A stretch of DNA of 64,000 nucleotides from Nitrospira sp. Its GTDB lineage: Bacteria; Nitrospirota; Nitrospiria; Nitrospirales; Nitrospiraceae. The position numbers were made by a program, and so were the translations under genes. Positions 54,126 to 63,482 of this stretch are shown here, piece by piece. The stretch spans positions 62,001 through 126,000 of the forward strand of contig JAFEBH010000009.1 in assembly GCA_018242765.1 (NCBI GenBank). The letters are read 5' to 3'. Position 1 is the stretch's first letter. Every line of letters starts with the position of its first letter. A model generated the notes under the pieces. It did no database searches, was not told the origin of the DNA, and was given only the letters and a program-made list of their open reading frames with translations.

Positions 54126-55427
54126 TTGGGTAATTTGATTGCAGAAGCACTGTCGATGGGTTGGATGGCTCTGGCCACCCTTGCGGGTCTGCTGGTTTAT
54201 TTTCAAGTGTCCATCAGCGACCCTGCTGCGAAGAAACGCGCAGTATTTAAGACGTTCATTGGGATTGTATCCTGTTTTCTTCTATTTATGGCGATCGCCA
54301 ATTACAAGACCAATTTCTACGGTGAAAGTCGGTTGCTTCCTGTTTCGTTGGTGATGATCACCGTAACCACCTTCATCATGGCGCTGTACTTCACCAACCT
54401 TAGCGCTCTCCTGAAGATAGGTGGCATGATGTTCTTCGTGGCTGCGTTCCTTTCTGGCTATGGAAACTGGCTTCCCCAAGTGGAAGGTGGCTTTCCGCCG
54501 GTAGAGGAAAAGGTGACGTGGGAAACCATGTCCACTCAACAGCTGGCTGACAAGGGTGAGGAAATTATTTTTGGCGGTGTCGGAAAAAATAAGGAACAGG
54601 GGGCGATCGGGAAGGGGCAATGTCCGCTGTGTCATGCCTTCCATGCAGGGATGCTCGGTGAGCGAGCGCCAAACTTGTTAGGTTTACCGACCCGTAAGGA
54701 GCGCTTGGAAGATCCCAAGTATTCTAAGGGTAACCCCTCAAAGCGTGAGTATTCCGTCAAGGAAGCATTCCCTGGTTCGGGCACTGCAGAAACCGTACAG
54801 GAGTACATTGCAGAGTCACATGCCTGTCCTAGTTGCTATGTCGTTGCTGGTTATGGGGTGAAAGGTACGAACGACAAGGAAAGCCCGATGCCATCTATTC
54901 ATAAGCCGCCGATATCACTCAGTCTTGCAGAGCTTGCGGCTGTTGATACGTGGATATATGCACGCGAGGGGGTCGAACCTCCATCGTTCGATGAAATTGT
55001 GAAGTCGTATGAAAAGTTTGTTCCTGAGGCAGACCGTCCAAAGCAGGCGGATGACAAGCCCGCAGGTGCCACATCGCTGCTGGCGGATGGATCAGAGCCT
55101 GTTGATCAAATTTTTGCCAAAGCCCAGTGTGTGTCTTGTCATACCATCCCTGGTATTCCCGGCGCCATGGGGACTATTGGTCCGAAGCTCGAGGAGGGGA
55201 CAACTGCCTCGCAGCGCATAAAAGATCCAGCCTACAAGGGCACAGCAAAATCACCTGCTGAATACATTATGGAGTCCATCGTCGATCCGAGCGCATATGT
55301 TGTTAAACCATTTCCAGATAAGACAATGCCGGCCATCTTTGGCCAGAAATTGAGCGCTGGAGCATTGAAGAAAATCGTTGACTACTTGTCGCAAGTGAAA
55401 ACCGGAGCGCCGCCACCGAAGATTTAG
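54126..55427 (+). CDS. Membrane-bound cytochrome c with two haem domains
   Basis: A 433-residue protein: three to four N-terminal helices (about residues 8-110), then two class I cytochrome c domains. Haem 1 is bound at CPLCH (Cys166-His170), haem 2 at CVSCH (Cys335-His339). A further CPSC pair (Cys234, Cys237) followed by Tyr instead of His sits in domain 1, at the place where domain 2 has DPSA; it is not a haem site and may form a disulfide. The TTG at 54126 has GGAGGT upstream. Likely electron carrier to the bd-like oxidase. Confidence 0.85.
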   Translation: MGNLIAEALSMGWMALATLAGLLVYFQVSISDPAAKKRAVFKTFIGIVSCFLLFMAIANYKTNFYGESRLLPVSLVMITVTTFIMALYFTNLSALLKIGGMMFFVAAFLSGYGNWLPQVEGGFPPVEEKVTWETMSTQQLADKGEEIIFGGVGKNKEQGAIGKGQCPLCHAFHAGMLGERAPNLLGLPTRKERLEDPKYSKGNPSKREYSVKEAFPGSGTAETVQEYIAESHACPSCYVVAGYGVKGTNDKESPMPSIHKPPISLSLAELAAVDTWIYAREGVEPPSFDEIVKSYEKFVPEADRPKQADDKPAGATSLLADGSEPVDQIFAKAQCVSCHTIPGIPGAMGTIGPKLEEGTTASQRIKDPAYKGTAKSPAEYIMESIVDPSAYVVKPFPDKTMPAIFGQKLSAGALKKIVDYLSQVKTGAPPPKI

Positions 55428-55472
55428 TAGCGCCTGGTTATCTGTCATGCGGAGAGTAAAGGGAGTTTGCCG

Positions 55473-56510
55473 ATGAAAGCATTGATGTCACTTGGTGCCT
55501 TGATTGGAGTAGCGGGTCTACTCCTTCTGGGTGGGATGTTCTTTGATGTTGTTCCATCCACTACTGTACGATTAGTCGAAGGGTATATGCCGATCCAGCT
55601 GCTGCTCGAAGTGGCATGCTATGTGATCGGTTTTACTGGCCTGAGCTACATGATGAGTGCAATGGGGATGGCCATCCCGAGGTTTTGGCAAGGGATCGGG
55701 TTCTGGGTATTTTTGATGGTCTATCTCAAATATCGTGTCTACCCTCCAATACCCTTCAGCGTGCGTGCGATGTACGGGACAGTCGGACTTGTAACAGTGT
55801 TCATGTGGATATCTGCGAATGAAGAGGACTGGACGAAATTCAAGCAACCCATCCTGAACGTACTTGATGCTCAAACAGGTGGGAAAAGGCTATTACGTTA
55901 TGGCTATCTTGTGCTCTTGCCGATTTTGATCGGGGGGTTCTCCTTCAACGCCATGATGCCGAAATCGGAGGAGCCCATTGAGTTACGAACGGTACATCCC
56001 GCTCCGCCTGCCAGCACAAAAGTGCATGGTAAGACCTATACCTTGCAGACATCGCAGAACCCTTACCGCGTGAATCCGGAAGGGAAATATGATCAAGAGT
56101 TTTCGAATGCCAATATTGTCGAGCAGGGAATGGGGCGTTTGATGAAACCAAATGCCAATCCTTGGGATGAGAAAAACCAAGGTTACCTGAAGTACGTCAG
56201 AGAGGGTGGAGAGATTTTCTTCCAAAATTGCCATTTCTGCCATGGTGACAACCTAAATGGTAGAGGGCTGCACGCCTTTGCCTTCAATCCAATTCCAGCA
56301 AATTTTACCGATCCAGGTACAATCGCACAGTTGCAAGAAACATTTATCTTTTGGCGTGTTTCAAAGGGCGGTATCGGCTTACCTAATGAAGGATTCCCGT
56401 GGGCTTCAGTCATGCCCCCATGGGAACAACACCTCACCGTGGATGAAATTTGGAAAGTCGTTTTGTTTGAATATTGGCACACTGGCTACTATCCACGGAC
56501 TTGGGATTAG
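55473..56510 (+). CDS. Membrane-anchored monohaem cytochrome c
   Basis: A 345-residue protein with N-terminal helices (about residues 1-110, and one near 145-165) and a C-terminal periplasmic cytochrome c domain with haem site CHFCHGDNLNGRGLH (Cys253-His257) and a possible Met ligand in ASVMPPWEQ. It sits 45 bp after the di-haem gene and before the NXR-gamma-like gene. Likely part of the same electron-transfer complex. ATG at 55473 with GGGAG upstream. Confidence 0.85.
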   Translation: MKALMSLGALIGVAGLLLLGGMFFDVVPSTTVRLVEGYMPIQLLLEVACYVIGFTGLSYMMSAMGMAIPRFWQGIGFWVFLMVYLKYRVYPPIPFSVRAMYGTVGLVTVFMWISANEEDWTKFKQPILNVLDAQTGGKRLLRYGYLVLLPILIGGFSFNAMMPKSEEPIELRTVHPAPPASTKVHGKTYTLQTSQNPYRVNPEGKYDQEFSNANIVEQGMGRLMKPNANPWDEKNQGYLKYVREGGEIFFQNCHFCHGDNLNGRGLHAFAFNPIPANFTDPGTIAQLQETFIFWRVSKGGIGLPNEGFPWASVMPPWEQHLTVDEIWKVVLFEYWHTGYYPRTWD

Positions 56511-56566
56511 TCGCTATAACCCCTAGCAATGCCAAACCAGACATAATGAAGATTATGAGGCCAAAC

Positions 56567-58339
56567 ATGATGGACAGTATGACTCAGAAGGCCGGGATCA
56601 TCGCGGCTGCAGCCTTCGGAGTGGTTTTAGTTTCTAGTGCTGGATATTCGTCGGTTTTAGCGCAAGGGCTCCCTGAGGGTTTTAAAAAAGGTGATCTTGC
56701 TCCTGAACCCTCGGCAGAAATGATTGAAGCAGGTAAGCGTGTCTATTTTACCAAGTGCGTGTGGTGCCATGGGGTCGATGGAGCAGGTGACGGGCCTGGT
56801 GCCGACCGACTCTGGCCTCGCCCCAGAAATTTCAACCAAGGTACTTTTAAAATTCGCCACACAGCGAGTGGTGAACTTCCACTGTTTGATGCGAAGAAAC
56901 CAATCCCTGGTCAGAACGATCTCTTCGAAACTGTGACGCATGGTCTTCCCGGGTCTGCGATGCCCCCGTGGGAAGGTATCTTGAGCGAAGAGCAGCGTCA
57001 GCAAGTCCTCTCGTTTGTGACGACCCAGCTGGTCAAAGACAGGAAATTTACTGATAAACAGTCCGAGAGCCAAACCGTGCTTCAGTTAGCTGATTTGAAG
57101 CCAAAGCCTGCTACCGATGAAAGTAAGAAGCGTGGTGGCGAGCTAATCGTGGAAAAAAAATGTGTGGAATGTCATGGTATGGAAGGCCGTGGCGATGGGA
57201 ACGCCTTCAATTTGAAAGACGACTGGGGCTTCTCAATTCAGCCGGCCAATTGGCATAAGTGCTGGAACTTCCGTGGGAGCCGTCAGGACCCCTACAATGT
57301 GTCCAACATTTTTAGAACTTTCTCGACAGGAGTAAACGGCACTCCAATGCCTTCGTTCGCAGACAATACGACCGTCGATGAACGGTGGGATATTGCCAAC
57401 TTCGTCAATTCCCTTTGTGAGAGGGATCCACTGGGTAACCCTTTACCAATCGACCCTCTGACTGATAAGCCAAAAATCAATTTCGTCATTCCATCGGATA
57501 TGGTTGAGGGGGAAATCCCAACCGATCTGGAGCATGAAGCATGGAAAAAGGCTCCAAAGCGATACGTAGCCATGGGCGGGCAGATCACCCACAAGCCGAG
57601 GAACTTTGTGAATCGGCTCGACGATATTTGGGTGCGATCACTCTACAACGATAAACACATTGTCTATCTGGTTGAGTGGGATGACAGAACAAAGAGTGTG
57701 GCCGAGGGTAAGCTCCCTTGGGCTCCTACACAGGTCAACATAGATATCAAGGAACAGGATCCGAAAACCGGTGAAGAAGGATCCATCGCGGCTCACCAGA
57801 ACAACTATACGGTCTATAATGACGCGATTGCCATTGAAACAGCAGTAAAATGGAAGGAGCTTCCAGCTCCAATCAAGCCGCGGTACTTGTTCGGCACTAA
57901 CGAACAGTTCCCTGTAGACATCGTGAAGTGGGAAGCGGATGGATCTCTTCGCGCCTTCAAAGGGACAGGTTGGGATAAGGATTTTGAAGAGCGTGATAAT
58001 TACGAAGAAGCCATGAAGCTCTTGAAGGCTGAGTGGAAGAATGGCCGGTGGTACGTTATGATTCAGCGGCCTGTCGGTAATAAGAAGGATCAGGATTATG
58101 ACGAGGATACCTTCTTTGAGGTGGGGCAATACATCCCGACCGTCTTCTTTGCCTGGGACGGTCATAATGGTGATGCGGGACGGAAGATGGCCGTGTCAGC
58201 CTTCTACTATACCTTTATGAATCCCCCGGTTCCGCAGGAGACATATATCTATCCAGTTGTGATTGCAGTTGGTGTTGTTCTCCTGGAGGGATGGGTCTTG
58301 ACCCGCCGTTCAAATAAGAAAAAAGGAAAGGCGCTCTAG
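56567..58339 (+). CDS. Di-haem c protein with NXR-gamma-like haem b domain and C-terminal anchor
   Basis: A 590-residue periplasmic protein. Signal peptide (IIAAAAFGVVLVSSAGY), two class I cytochrome c domains with CVWCH (Cys64-His68) and CVECH (Cys199-His203), and then from about residue 315 an ethylbenzene-dehydrogenase-gamma-like domain (DLEHEAWKKAPKRYVAMGG, ITHKPRNFVNRLDDIWVRSL), the fold of the NxrC/DMSO-reductase-family gamma subunit that binds haem b. A last helix (YPVVIAVGVVLLEGWVL) anchors it. No alpha or beta subunit is nearby. The ATG at 56567 gives a normal signal; the frame opens earlier. Confidence 0.85.
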   Translation: MMDSMTQKAGIIAAAAFGVVLVSSAGYSSVLAQGLPEGFKKGDLAPEPSAEMIEAGKRVYFTKCVWCHGVDGAGDGPGADRLWPRPRNFNQGTFKIRHTASGELPLFDAKKPIPGQNDLFETVTHGLPGSAMPPWEGILSEEQRQQVLSFVTTQLVKDRKFTDKQSESQTVLQLADLKPKPATDESKKRGGELIVEKKCVECHGMEGRGDGNAFNLKDDWGFSIQPANWHKCWNFRGSRQDPYNVSNIFRTFSTGVNGTPMPSFADNTTVDERWDIANFVNSLCERDPLGNPLPIDPLTDKPKINFVIPSDMVEGEIPTDLEHEAWKKAPKRYVAMGGQITHKPRNFVNRLDDIWVRSLYNDKHIVYLVEWDDRTKSVAEGKLPWAPTQVNIDIKEQDPKTGEEGSIAAHQNNYTVYNDAIAIETAVKWKELPAPIKPRYLFGTNEQFPVDIVKWEADGSLRAFKGTGWDKDFEERDNYEEAMKLLKAEWKNGRWYVMIQRPVGNKKDQDYDEDTFFEVGQYIPTVFFAWDGHNGDAGRKMAVSAFYYTFMNPPVPQETYIYPVVIAVGVVLLEGWVLTRRSNKKKGKAL

Positions 58340-58374
58340 CTTTCATTTGAAACGCAAGTAGGCGTCGTCAGCTC

Positions 58375-58407
58375 AAAGGGGGTGGGGTAACCCACCCCCT
58401 TTTTTTA
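58375..58407 (+). terminator. Strong Rho-independent terminator
   Basis: GGGGGTGGG and CCCACCCCC pair around GTAA, extended by AAA/TTT, and are followed by seven to eight T. It closes the oxidase/cytochrome operon before mobA. Confidence 0.95.
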
Positions 58408-58427
58408 TTGAGAAGAGTGATGGATGT

Positions 58428-59039
58428 ATGATTTCCGATGTCACAGGGGTCCTTCTGGCCGGCGGGAAAAGTCGACGGATGGGAGAAGATAAGCGGTTTC
58501 TCGCTGTGGGGGAACGTACCCTCTTGGAGAGGAGTTGTAATGTTCTTTCTCAGGTTTTTGAACGTGTTTGTATAGTCATTGCTCAGGATAGTCAGCCACT
58601 TGAAGCTCACGTCCCAGTTATTCGTGACCTCATCCCATCCTGTGGAAGTCTGGGGGGCATGTATACCGGTCTACATCAGGCTACAACGCAGTACATTTTT
58701 CTCGCTGCGTGCGACATGCCATTTATTCGCGCGGATCTTGTCCAGTACATGGTCGGGAAAAAAGATCATGCGGATCTCGTTGTGGCGTATTGGCACGGCC
58801 GACTTCAGCCGACCCATGCAATCTACAGTAGAAACTGTTTGCCGGTTGTCGAGGAACTCATGAGAAACGGTGCACTGAAGCTACAGAGGTTGCTTGCAGT
58901 CCCTGCACTCCGTGTTTGTCTGATCACGGAGGATGAGATTCGCACGATTGATCCAGAAGGACGATCGTTTCAGAATGTGAATACACCGTCTGATCTTAAC
59001 CGAGCGCGTTCCCTGTATGAAGATCAGTTGGGTGGCTGA
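58428..59039 (+). CDS. mobA: Molybdenum cofactor guanylyltransferase MobA
   Basis: Adds GMP to molybdopterin to form the bis-MGD cofactor used by NXR and other DMSO-reductase-family enzymes. 203 residues. N-terminal GTP/cofactor motif VTGVLLAGGKSRRMGEDKRF near residue 5, then LGGMYTGLH and ACDMPFIRADLV. Its presence right after the NXR-gamma-like gene may be chance, but the cofactor is needed for nitrite oxidation. Confidence 0.93.
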   Translation: MISDVTGVLLAGGKSRRMGEDKRFLAVGERTLLERSCNVLSQVFERVCIVIAQDSQPLEAHVPVIRDLIPSCGSLGGMYTGLHQATTQYIFLAACDMPFIRADLVQYMVGKKDHADLVVAYWHGRLQPTHAIYSRNCLPVVEELMRNGALKLQRLLAVPALRVCLITEDEIRTIDPEGRSFQNVNTPSDLNRARSLYEDQLGG

Positions 59040-59063
59040 GGCAGTGATGCTTTCCGAATAGGC

Positions 59064-60050
59064 ATGACACGGTCGTTGATCATTCTGCATCCGGGTTCTT
59101 TGGGGGATGTCCTACTGGCAGTACCGGCTATACGAAGACTTCGTGCTCGGTTTTCAGGGCGAGACACGTTACTCATTGCCCGTGATTCTGTCAGTCGATT
59201 TCTTGTAGCTTGCGGTGTCATTAATGATTGGATGTCCTTGGAAGGATCAGCAACGGCTGGGCTCTTTCTAAAGGGCGTTCTGCTATCGCGTGAGCTAGAG
59301 ACGTGGTTCCATCGATGTGATCTCGCGGTCGCCTGGATAGATGACAACGAGGACGCACTTCGTGCCACTTTCCAGGAGTTTGGTGTCGCACAAGTGCGGA
59401 TTCAATCACCATTCTCTCTTGCATTACGTGCCAGGCATCAGAGCCATCGTTTTCTTGAAACCGTGGATGAGTCAATTGTCGATGAGTCATCAGACAGGGT
59501 TATCCAGGTTCCTTCAGTTTTTGTCGAAGAGGGGAGCGCCTGCCTTGAGCAGATAGGGGTTCCACGGGGACGGATATTCGTGCTGGTGCATCCTGGAAGC
59601 GGTAGTGTGCACAAGTGTCTCAATCCAGAAACTATTGCCGTTCTCATCCAGAGGCTCGATCAGAAAGGTCTGGTACCGGTTGTCCTTGAGGGGCCAGCTG
59701 ATCAGAGTGCGATCGAGCGCGTGCTGCAGGTGAGTCGCCGAAGACCGCCAACTCTTCGAAATCTTGATCTTACAACACTTGCCGGAGTTCTTATGCTCGC
59801 CAAGTTTTTTCTTGGGCATGACTCCGGCGTGACACACCTAGCGGCGCTCCTTGGTGTTCGAACCGTTGCCGTCTTTGGGCCAACCGATCCAGATAGGTGG
59901 GCACCCCTGGGGGATCATGTGACGATTTTGCGAGGGCCATCCTGTCTCTGCCGATCATGGGAAGCAGTCAGACAATGCCATGAGAAGCCTTGCCTGGATC
60001 TGCCGATCAGTCAGGTTTTCACGTCACTCGAAGCATCTGGATTAGCATAG
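59064..60050 (+). CDS. Glycosyltransferase family 9 (heptosyltransferase-like)
   Basis: A 328-residue GT-B enzyme of the lipopolysaccharide-core heptosyltransferase group. It has ILHPGSLGDVLLAVPAIRRL near residue 6, VLVHPGSGSVHKCLNPETIA near residue 172, and the nucleotide-sugar site AKFFLGHDSGVTHLAALLGV with VAVFGPTDPDRWAP near residues 250-280. It probably adds a sugar to the outer-membrane LPS core. The last Cys-rich end (CLCRSWEAVRQCHEKPCL) is typical of this family. Confidence 0.9.
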   Translation: MTRSLIILHPGSLGDVLLAVPAIRRLRARFSGRDTLLIARDSVSRFLVACGVINDWMSLEGSATAGLFLKGVLLSRELETWFHRCDLAVAWIDDNEDALRATFQEFGVAQVRIQSPFSLALRARHQSHRFLETVDESIVDESSDRVIQVPSVFVEEGSACLEQIGVPRGRIFVLVHPGSGSVHKCLNPETIAVLIQRLDQKGLVPVVLEGPADQSAIERVLQVSRRRPPTLRNLDLTTLAGVLMLAKFFLGHDSGVTHLAALLGVRTVAVFGPTDPDRWAPLGDHVTILRGPSCLCRSWEAVRQCHEKPCLDLPISQVFTSLEASGLA

Positions 60051-60157
60051 CCTTGGTTCGGAACCCCTCGGAATTCAAAGTAAACCGCCTTGTCTCTCGC
60101 TATCTCATAATGTTACAGTGCTCCGTTGATTTCCGTTCATTCGTAGCGGCTGAGGGA

Positions 60158-61885
60158 ATGGTTTTGTCGCAAGGTATCGTGCAAGGAAAGGTAACCACCG
60201 CTCTGCTCACGGCTCTCAATGGAGCAAAGCAGAAAGGGCAGCTCAAGACGCCGGTCTGGCCGACACTGAGTCTGGACGCCCCCAAGCGACCGGAGTGGGG
60301 AGACCTGGCCTCGACCGTGGCCATGTCATTGGCAGCTTCCGAGCAGAAGGCGCCTCATGACATCGCGCAGATCATTGTAGACAACCTCTCTGAGCGAGAC
60401 CAACTGTTTGACCGTGTGGAAATCGTCAGGCCGGGTTTTTTAAATCTCACCGTCAAGCCAACTCTTTGGCAGGAAGTCATTCGGGAAATCGCGGCGCAGG
60501 AGCGGTCCTATGGCCGGACAGATATTGGGAATGGCCGTCGAGTGTTGGTTGAGTATGTGAGCGCAAATCCGACAGGCCCATTGCATGTCGGACATGGCCG
60601 AGGCGCTGCGGTGGGACAAGCTGTTGGGCGGCTGTTGCAGGCCATCGGATATGATGCGGTCAGTGAGTACTACATCAATGACGCCGGGCGGCAGATGAAA
60701 CTGTTGGGTGCGTCGGTGTACGCACGATACCTCGAATTGTCAGGGAGACTCACCGCATTCCCGGAAGATGGGTATCACGGAGCATACGTGACGGCGGTCG
60801 CGGAGAAAATAAAGGGCCAACTTGATGGTGTGGCTGGCGAACTGAGTTCGGAGGACCTCCAGGCTCGTTGCCGAACGCTTGCGTACCAAGACCTGTTGGG
60901 GCATATTCGCGACGACCTCAGGGCCTTTGGCATCGAGTTCCACTCATGGTTCAGCGAAGCCTCCCTTCTGGAATCACAGGCTGTGGAACGGGCCTGCGAC
61001 GAACTGAAAGCCCGGGACCTCTTGTTCGAGCAAGACGGAGCGTGGTGGTTTCGGTCATCCGCGTACGGAGACGAGAAGGATCGTGTCGTCAAGAAGCAGG
61101 ATGGCGAATATACCTATCTGGCCTCCGATATCGCCTATCATCACGACAAGTTGCGACGGGGCTATGATCTGTTGATCGATGTCTGGGGGGCCGACCACCA
61201 TGGGTATATCCCCAGGATGCAAGCCGCAGTGCAGGCGTATGGCTATCCGAAGGAGCGTCTACACGTCGTGTTGGTGCAATTAGTAAAGCTGTTACGGGGT
61301 AGCGTCGAAGTAAAGATGTCTAAGCGGACCGGCGATTTCATCACGATGCGGGAGGTCATTGACGAGGTTGGGGCGGACGCCGCGAAATTTTATTTTCTGA
61401 TGCGGGATTCCAAGACCCACTTAGAATTTGATTTGGAGTTGGCCAAGCAGCGTTCCAACGACAACCCGGTGTACTACGTGCAGTATGCGCATGCAAGAAT
61501 TTGCAGCCTCTGGCGCGTCGCATCCGAGCGAGGCATTGTCCGTCCATCCGCGAGCGAAACGGACCTCACGGTGCTTACGGATCCAGACGAGTTGAGTTTG
61601 ATCAAGAAGCTCGCTGCGTATCCCGAGGTGCTTCAGGCGAGCGCCCTCGCATTTGAGCCGCACCGAGTGACGTATTATCTTCAGCAGTTGGCGGCGCTCT
61701 TACACACGTTCTATAACAAGCACCGGATTCTCCCTCCGGCTGGGGAGCTAGATCCTGATGAGTCGGTGGCCGACGTGCTCGCACCCAGTCGCACTGCGGC
61801 ACGGTTGGTCTTGATGGGAGCCGTCCAACAGGTGATTTCCAATGGGCTGGACGTCCTAGGCCTCTCAGCACCTGAACAGATGTAG
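60158..61885 (+). CDS. argS: Arginyl-tRNA synthetase
   Basis: Class I synthetase that charges tRNA-Arg. 575 residues. The N-terminal Add1 domain, HIGH-type motif NPTGPLHVGHGRGAAVGQ near residue 138, KMSKR-like motif VEVKMSKRTGDF near residue 384, and the C-terminal anticodon domain with HARICSLWR are all present. The ATG at 60158 has GAGG before it and is chosen; the open frame extends 168 bp further into the GT9 gene region. Confidence 0.97.
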   Translation: MVLSQGIVQGKVTTALLTALNGAKQKGQLKTPVWPTLSLDAPKRPEWGDLASTVAMSLAASEQKAPHDIAQIIVDNLSERDQLFDRVEIVRPGFLNLTVKPTLWQEVIREIAAQERSYGRTDIGNGRRVLVEYVSANPTGPLHVGHGRGAAVGQAVGRLLQAIGYDAVSEYYINDAGRQMKLLGASVYARYLELSGRLTAFPEDGYHGAYVTAVAEKIKGQLDGVAGELSSEDLQARCRTLAYQDLLGHIRDDLRAFGIEFHSWFSEASLLESQAVERACDELKARDLLFEQDGAWWFRSSAYGDEKDRVVKKQDGEYTYLASDIAYHHDKLRRGYDLLIDVWGADHHGYIPRMQAAVQAYGYPKERLHVVLVQLVKLLRGSVEVKMSKRTGDFITMREVIDEVGADAAKFYFLMRDSKTHLEFDLELAKQRSNDNPVYYVQYAHARICSLWRVASERGIVRPSASETDLTVLTDPDELSLIKKLAAYPEVLQASALAFEPHRVTYYLQQLAALLHTFYNKHRILPPAGELDPDESVADVLAPSRTAARLVLMGAVQQVISNGLDVLGLSAPEQM

Positions 61886-61910
61886 TTTGCCACTTCCAAC
61901 GAGCGATGTG

Positions 61911-63086
61911 ATGCAGTACCAGATCCACCAGCCAGATCCGTACTCCAAGGGCCGCATCGGCCAGTTGACGACGGGCCATGCCACGATCGAGACCCCGGCG
62001 TTCATGCCGGTGGGTTCTCTCGGACCGGTAAAGGGACTTGAACCAAAGGATCTGCAGGAGTTAGGGTTCGGCCTGATGCTCAACAATGCGTACCATCTGT
62101 ACCTACGTCCTGGGCACAAGATCGTCGCGGGTATGGGCGGGCTCCATGCCTTTACCGGTTGGTCTGGAGCCATCCTCACGGATAGTGGAGGGTTTCAGAT
62201 CTTCAGTTTGGCGAAATTGTGCGAGATCACGGATGATGGCGTCACGTTTCAATCGCATATCGACGGGTCGACGCATGTCATTACACCGGAGAAAGCGATC
62301 GAGATTGAAGAGGCCTTAGGGGCCGACATTATTATGGTCCTTGATCAGTGTGTGGCACTTCCTGCCAGCAGGGAGGTGGTGCAGGAAGGGGTACGACGGA
62401 CCAGGCTTTGGGCAGAGCGCTGTCAGGCTGCGCGTCGTCGGACAGACCAGGCCTTGTTTGGGATTGTCCAGGGTGGATTGGAGGCGGACGTCCGCGTCGC
62501 GTCGGCACGGGAGTTGGTGACGTTGGGGTTCGAGGGCTACGCGATCGGCGGATTGTCGGTCGGTGAGAGTAAGACGGATATGTATGGGATGCTCGATGCG
62601 ACGGTCCCGGAGTTGCCGGAGACGAAACCTCGGTATCTCATGGGCGTGGGACTTCCTGAAGACTTAGTCGAGGGTGTCGCTCGAGGCGTGGATCTCTTTG
62701 ACTGCGTCGTGCCGTCTCGCCACGGGAGAACGGGATCTCTCTTTACCGCATCAGGGCGGGTTGTGATTAAGCAGGCGAAATATACGGAGGATGAACGGCC
62801 GATCGATCCAGATTGTGGGTGCCCGGTGTGTGCCCGGTATTCTCGTGCCTATCTGCATCACTTGTTTATGGTCAAGGAGATGTTGGGGGCTCGACTCAAC
62901 ACGATCCACAATCTGTGGTATTTCTCCGAGTTGATGCGTGGCATCAGGGAAGCCGTGCGGGAGAGGCGGTTTCCGCTGTTCCGCGAGGCCTTTTATCGGC
63001 ACCGTGATCGACAGGGCGGGAGCGAACGTGTGGAGGACGGTGAGGCGGATGCTCACCGAGAACAAGAAAACAGTTATCAGGCATAG
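61911..63086 (+). CDS. tgt: tRNA-guanine transglycosylase (queuine tRNA-ribosyltransferase)
   Basis: Swaps guanine 34 for preQ1 in tRNAs with GUN anticodons. 391 residues. The active site Asp is in ILTDSGGFQIFSL near residue 96, the nucleophile Asp in FDCVVPSRHGRTG near residue 264, and the zinc site in DCGCPVCARYSRAYLHHLF near residue 302. The C-terminal about 20 residues are a charged, low-complexity extension. It leads the tgt-yajC-secD cluster. ATG at 61911 is preferred to a TTG at 61887. Confidence 0.97.
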   Translation: MQYQIHQPDPYSKGRIGQLTTGHATIETPAFMPVGSLGPVKGLEPKDLQELGFGLMLNNAYHLYLRPGHKIVAGMGGLHAFTGWSGAILTDSGGFQIFSLAKLCEITDDGVTFQSHIDGSTHVITPEKAIEIEEALGADIIMVLDQCVALPASREVVQEGVRRTRLWAERCQAARRRTDQALFGIVQGGLEADVRVASARELVTLGFEGYAIGGLSVGESKTDMYGMLDATVPELPETKPRYLMGVGLPEDLVEGVARGVDLFDCVVPSRHGRTGSLFTASGRVVIKQAKYTEDERPIDPDCGCPVCARYSRAYLHHLFMVKEMLGARLNTIHNLWYFSELMRGIREAVRERRFPLFREAFYRHRDRQGGSERVEDGEADAHREQENSYQA

Positions 63087-63101
63087 AAGGGAATACGTGC
63101 G

Positions 63102-63443
63102 ATGTTGATGGAATCACTGGCATGGGCTGAAGGAACGGGTGGAGGCGGGGCGGCTGCGAGTGGCGGGGCGGGAGGGATTCTGTCGTTGATTCCCTTTCTG
63201 CTCATCTTTGTGATTTTTTACTTTCTCCTCATTCGACCGCAGCAACAGAAGCAGAAACAGCAACAGGCGTTGTTGGACGCCGTCAAGAAGGGCGACAAAG
63301 TGGTGACTACTTCGGGAATTTGGGGAACCGTCACCAATCTTGGGAAAGATACCGTCACATTGCAAATTGCGGACAATACCAAGATCAAAATGCAGCGGGA
63401 GAATATCTCCCGACTGCGTACGGAAGATGAAGATAAAGAATAG
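63102..63443 (+). CDS. yajC: Preprotein translocase subunit YajC
   Basis: Small partner of SecDF in the Sec holotranslocon. 113 residues with one membrane helix (ILSLIPFLLIFVIFYFLLI), followed by RPQQQKQKQQQALLDAVKKG and a small beta domain (VVTTSGIWGTVTNLGKDTVTL). It sits between tgt and secD as in many bacteria. Confidence 0.95.
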   Translation: MLMESLAWAEGTGGGGAAASGGAGGILSLIPFLLIFVIFYFLLIRPQQQKQKQQQALLDAVKKGDKVVTTSGIWGTVTNLGKDTVTLQIADNTKIKMQRENISRLRTEDEDKE

Positions 63444-63482
63444 CGTCGCGTCGGTCAAATAGGACAAGAGGTTGGGGACGAG

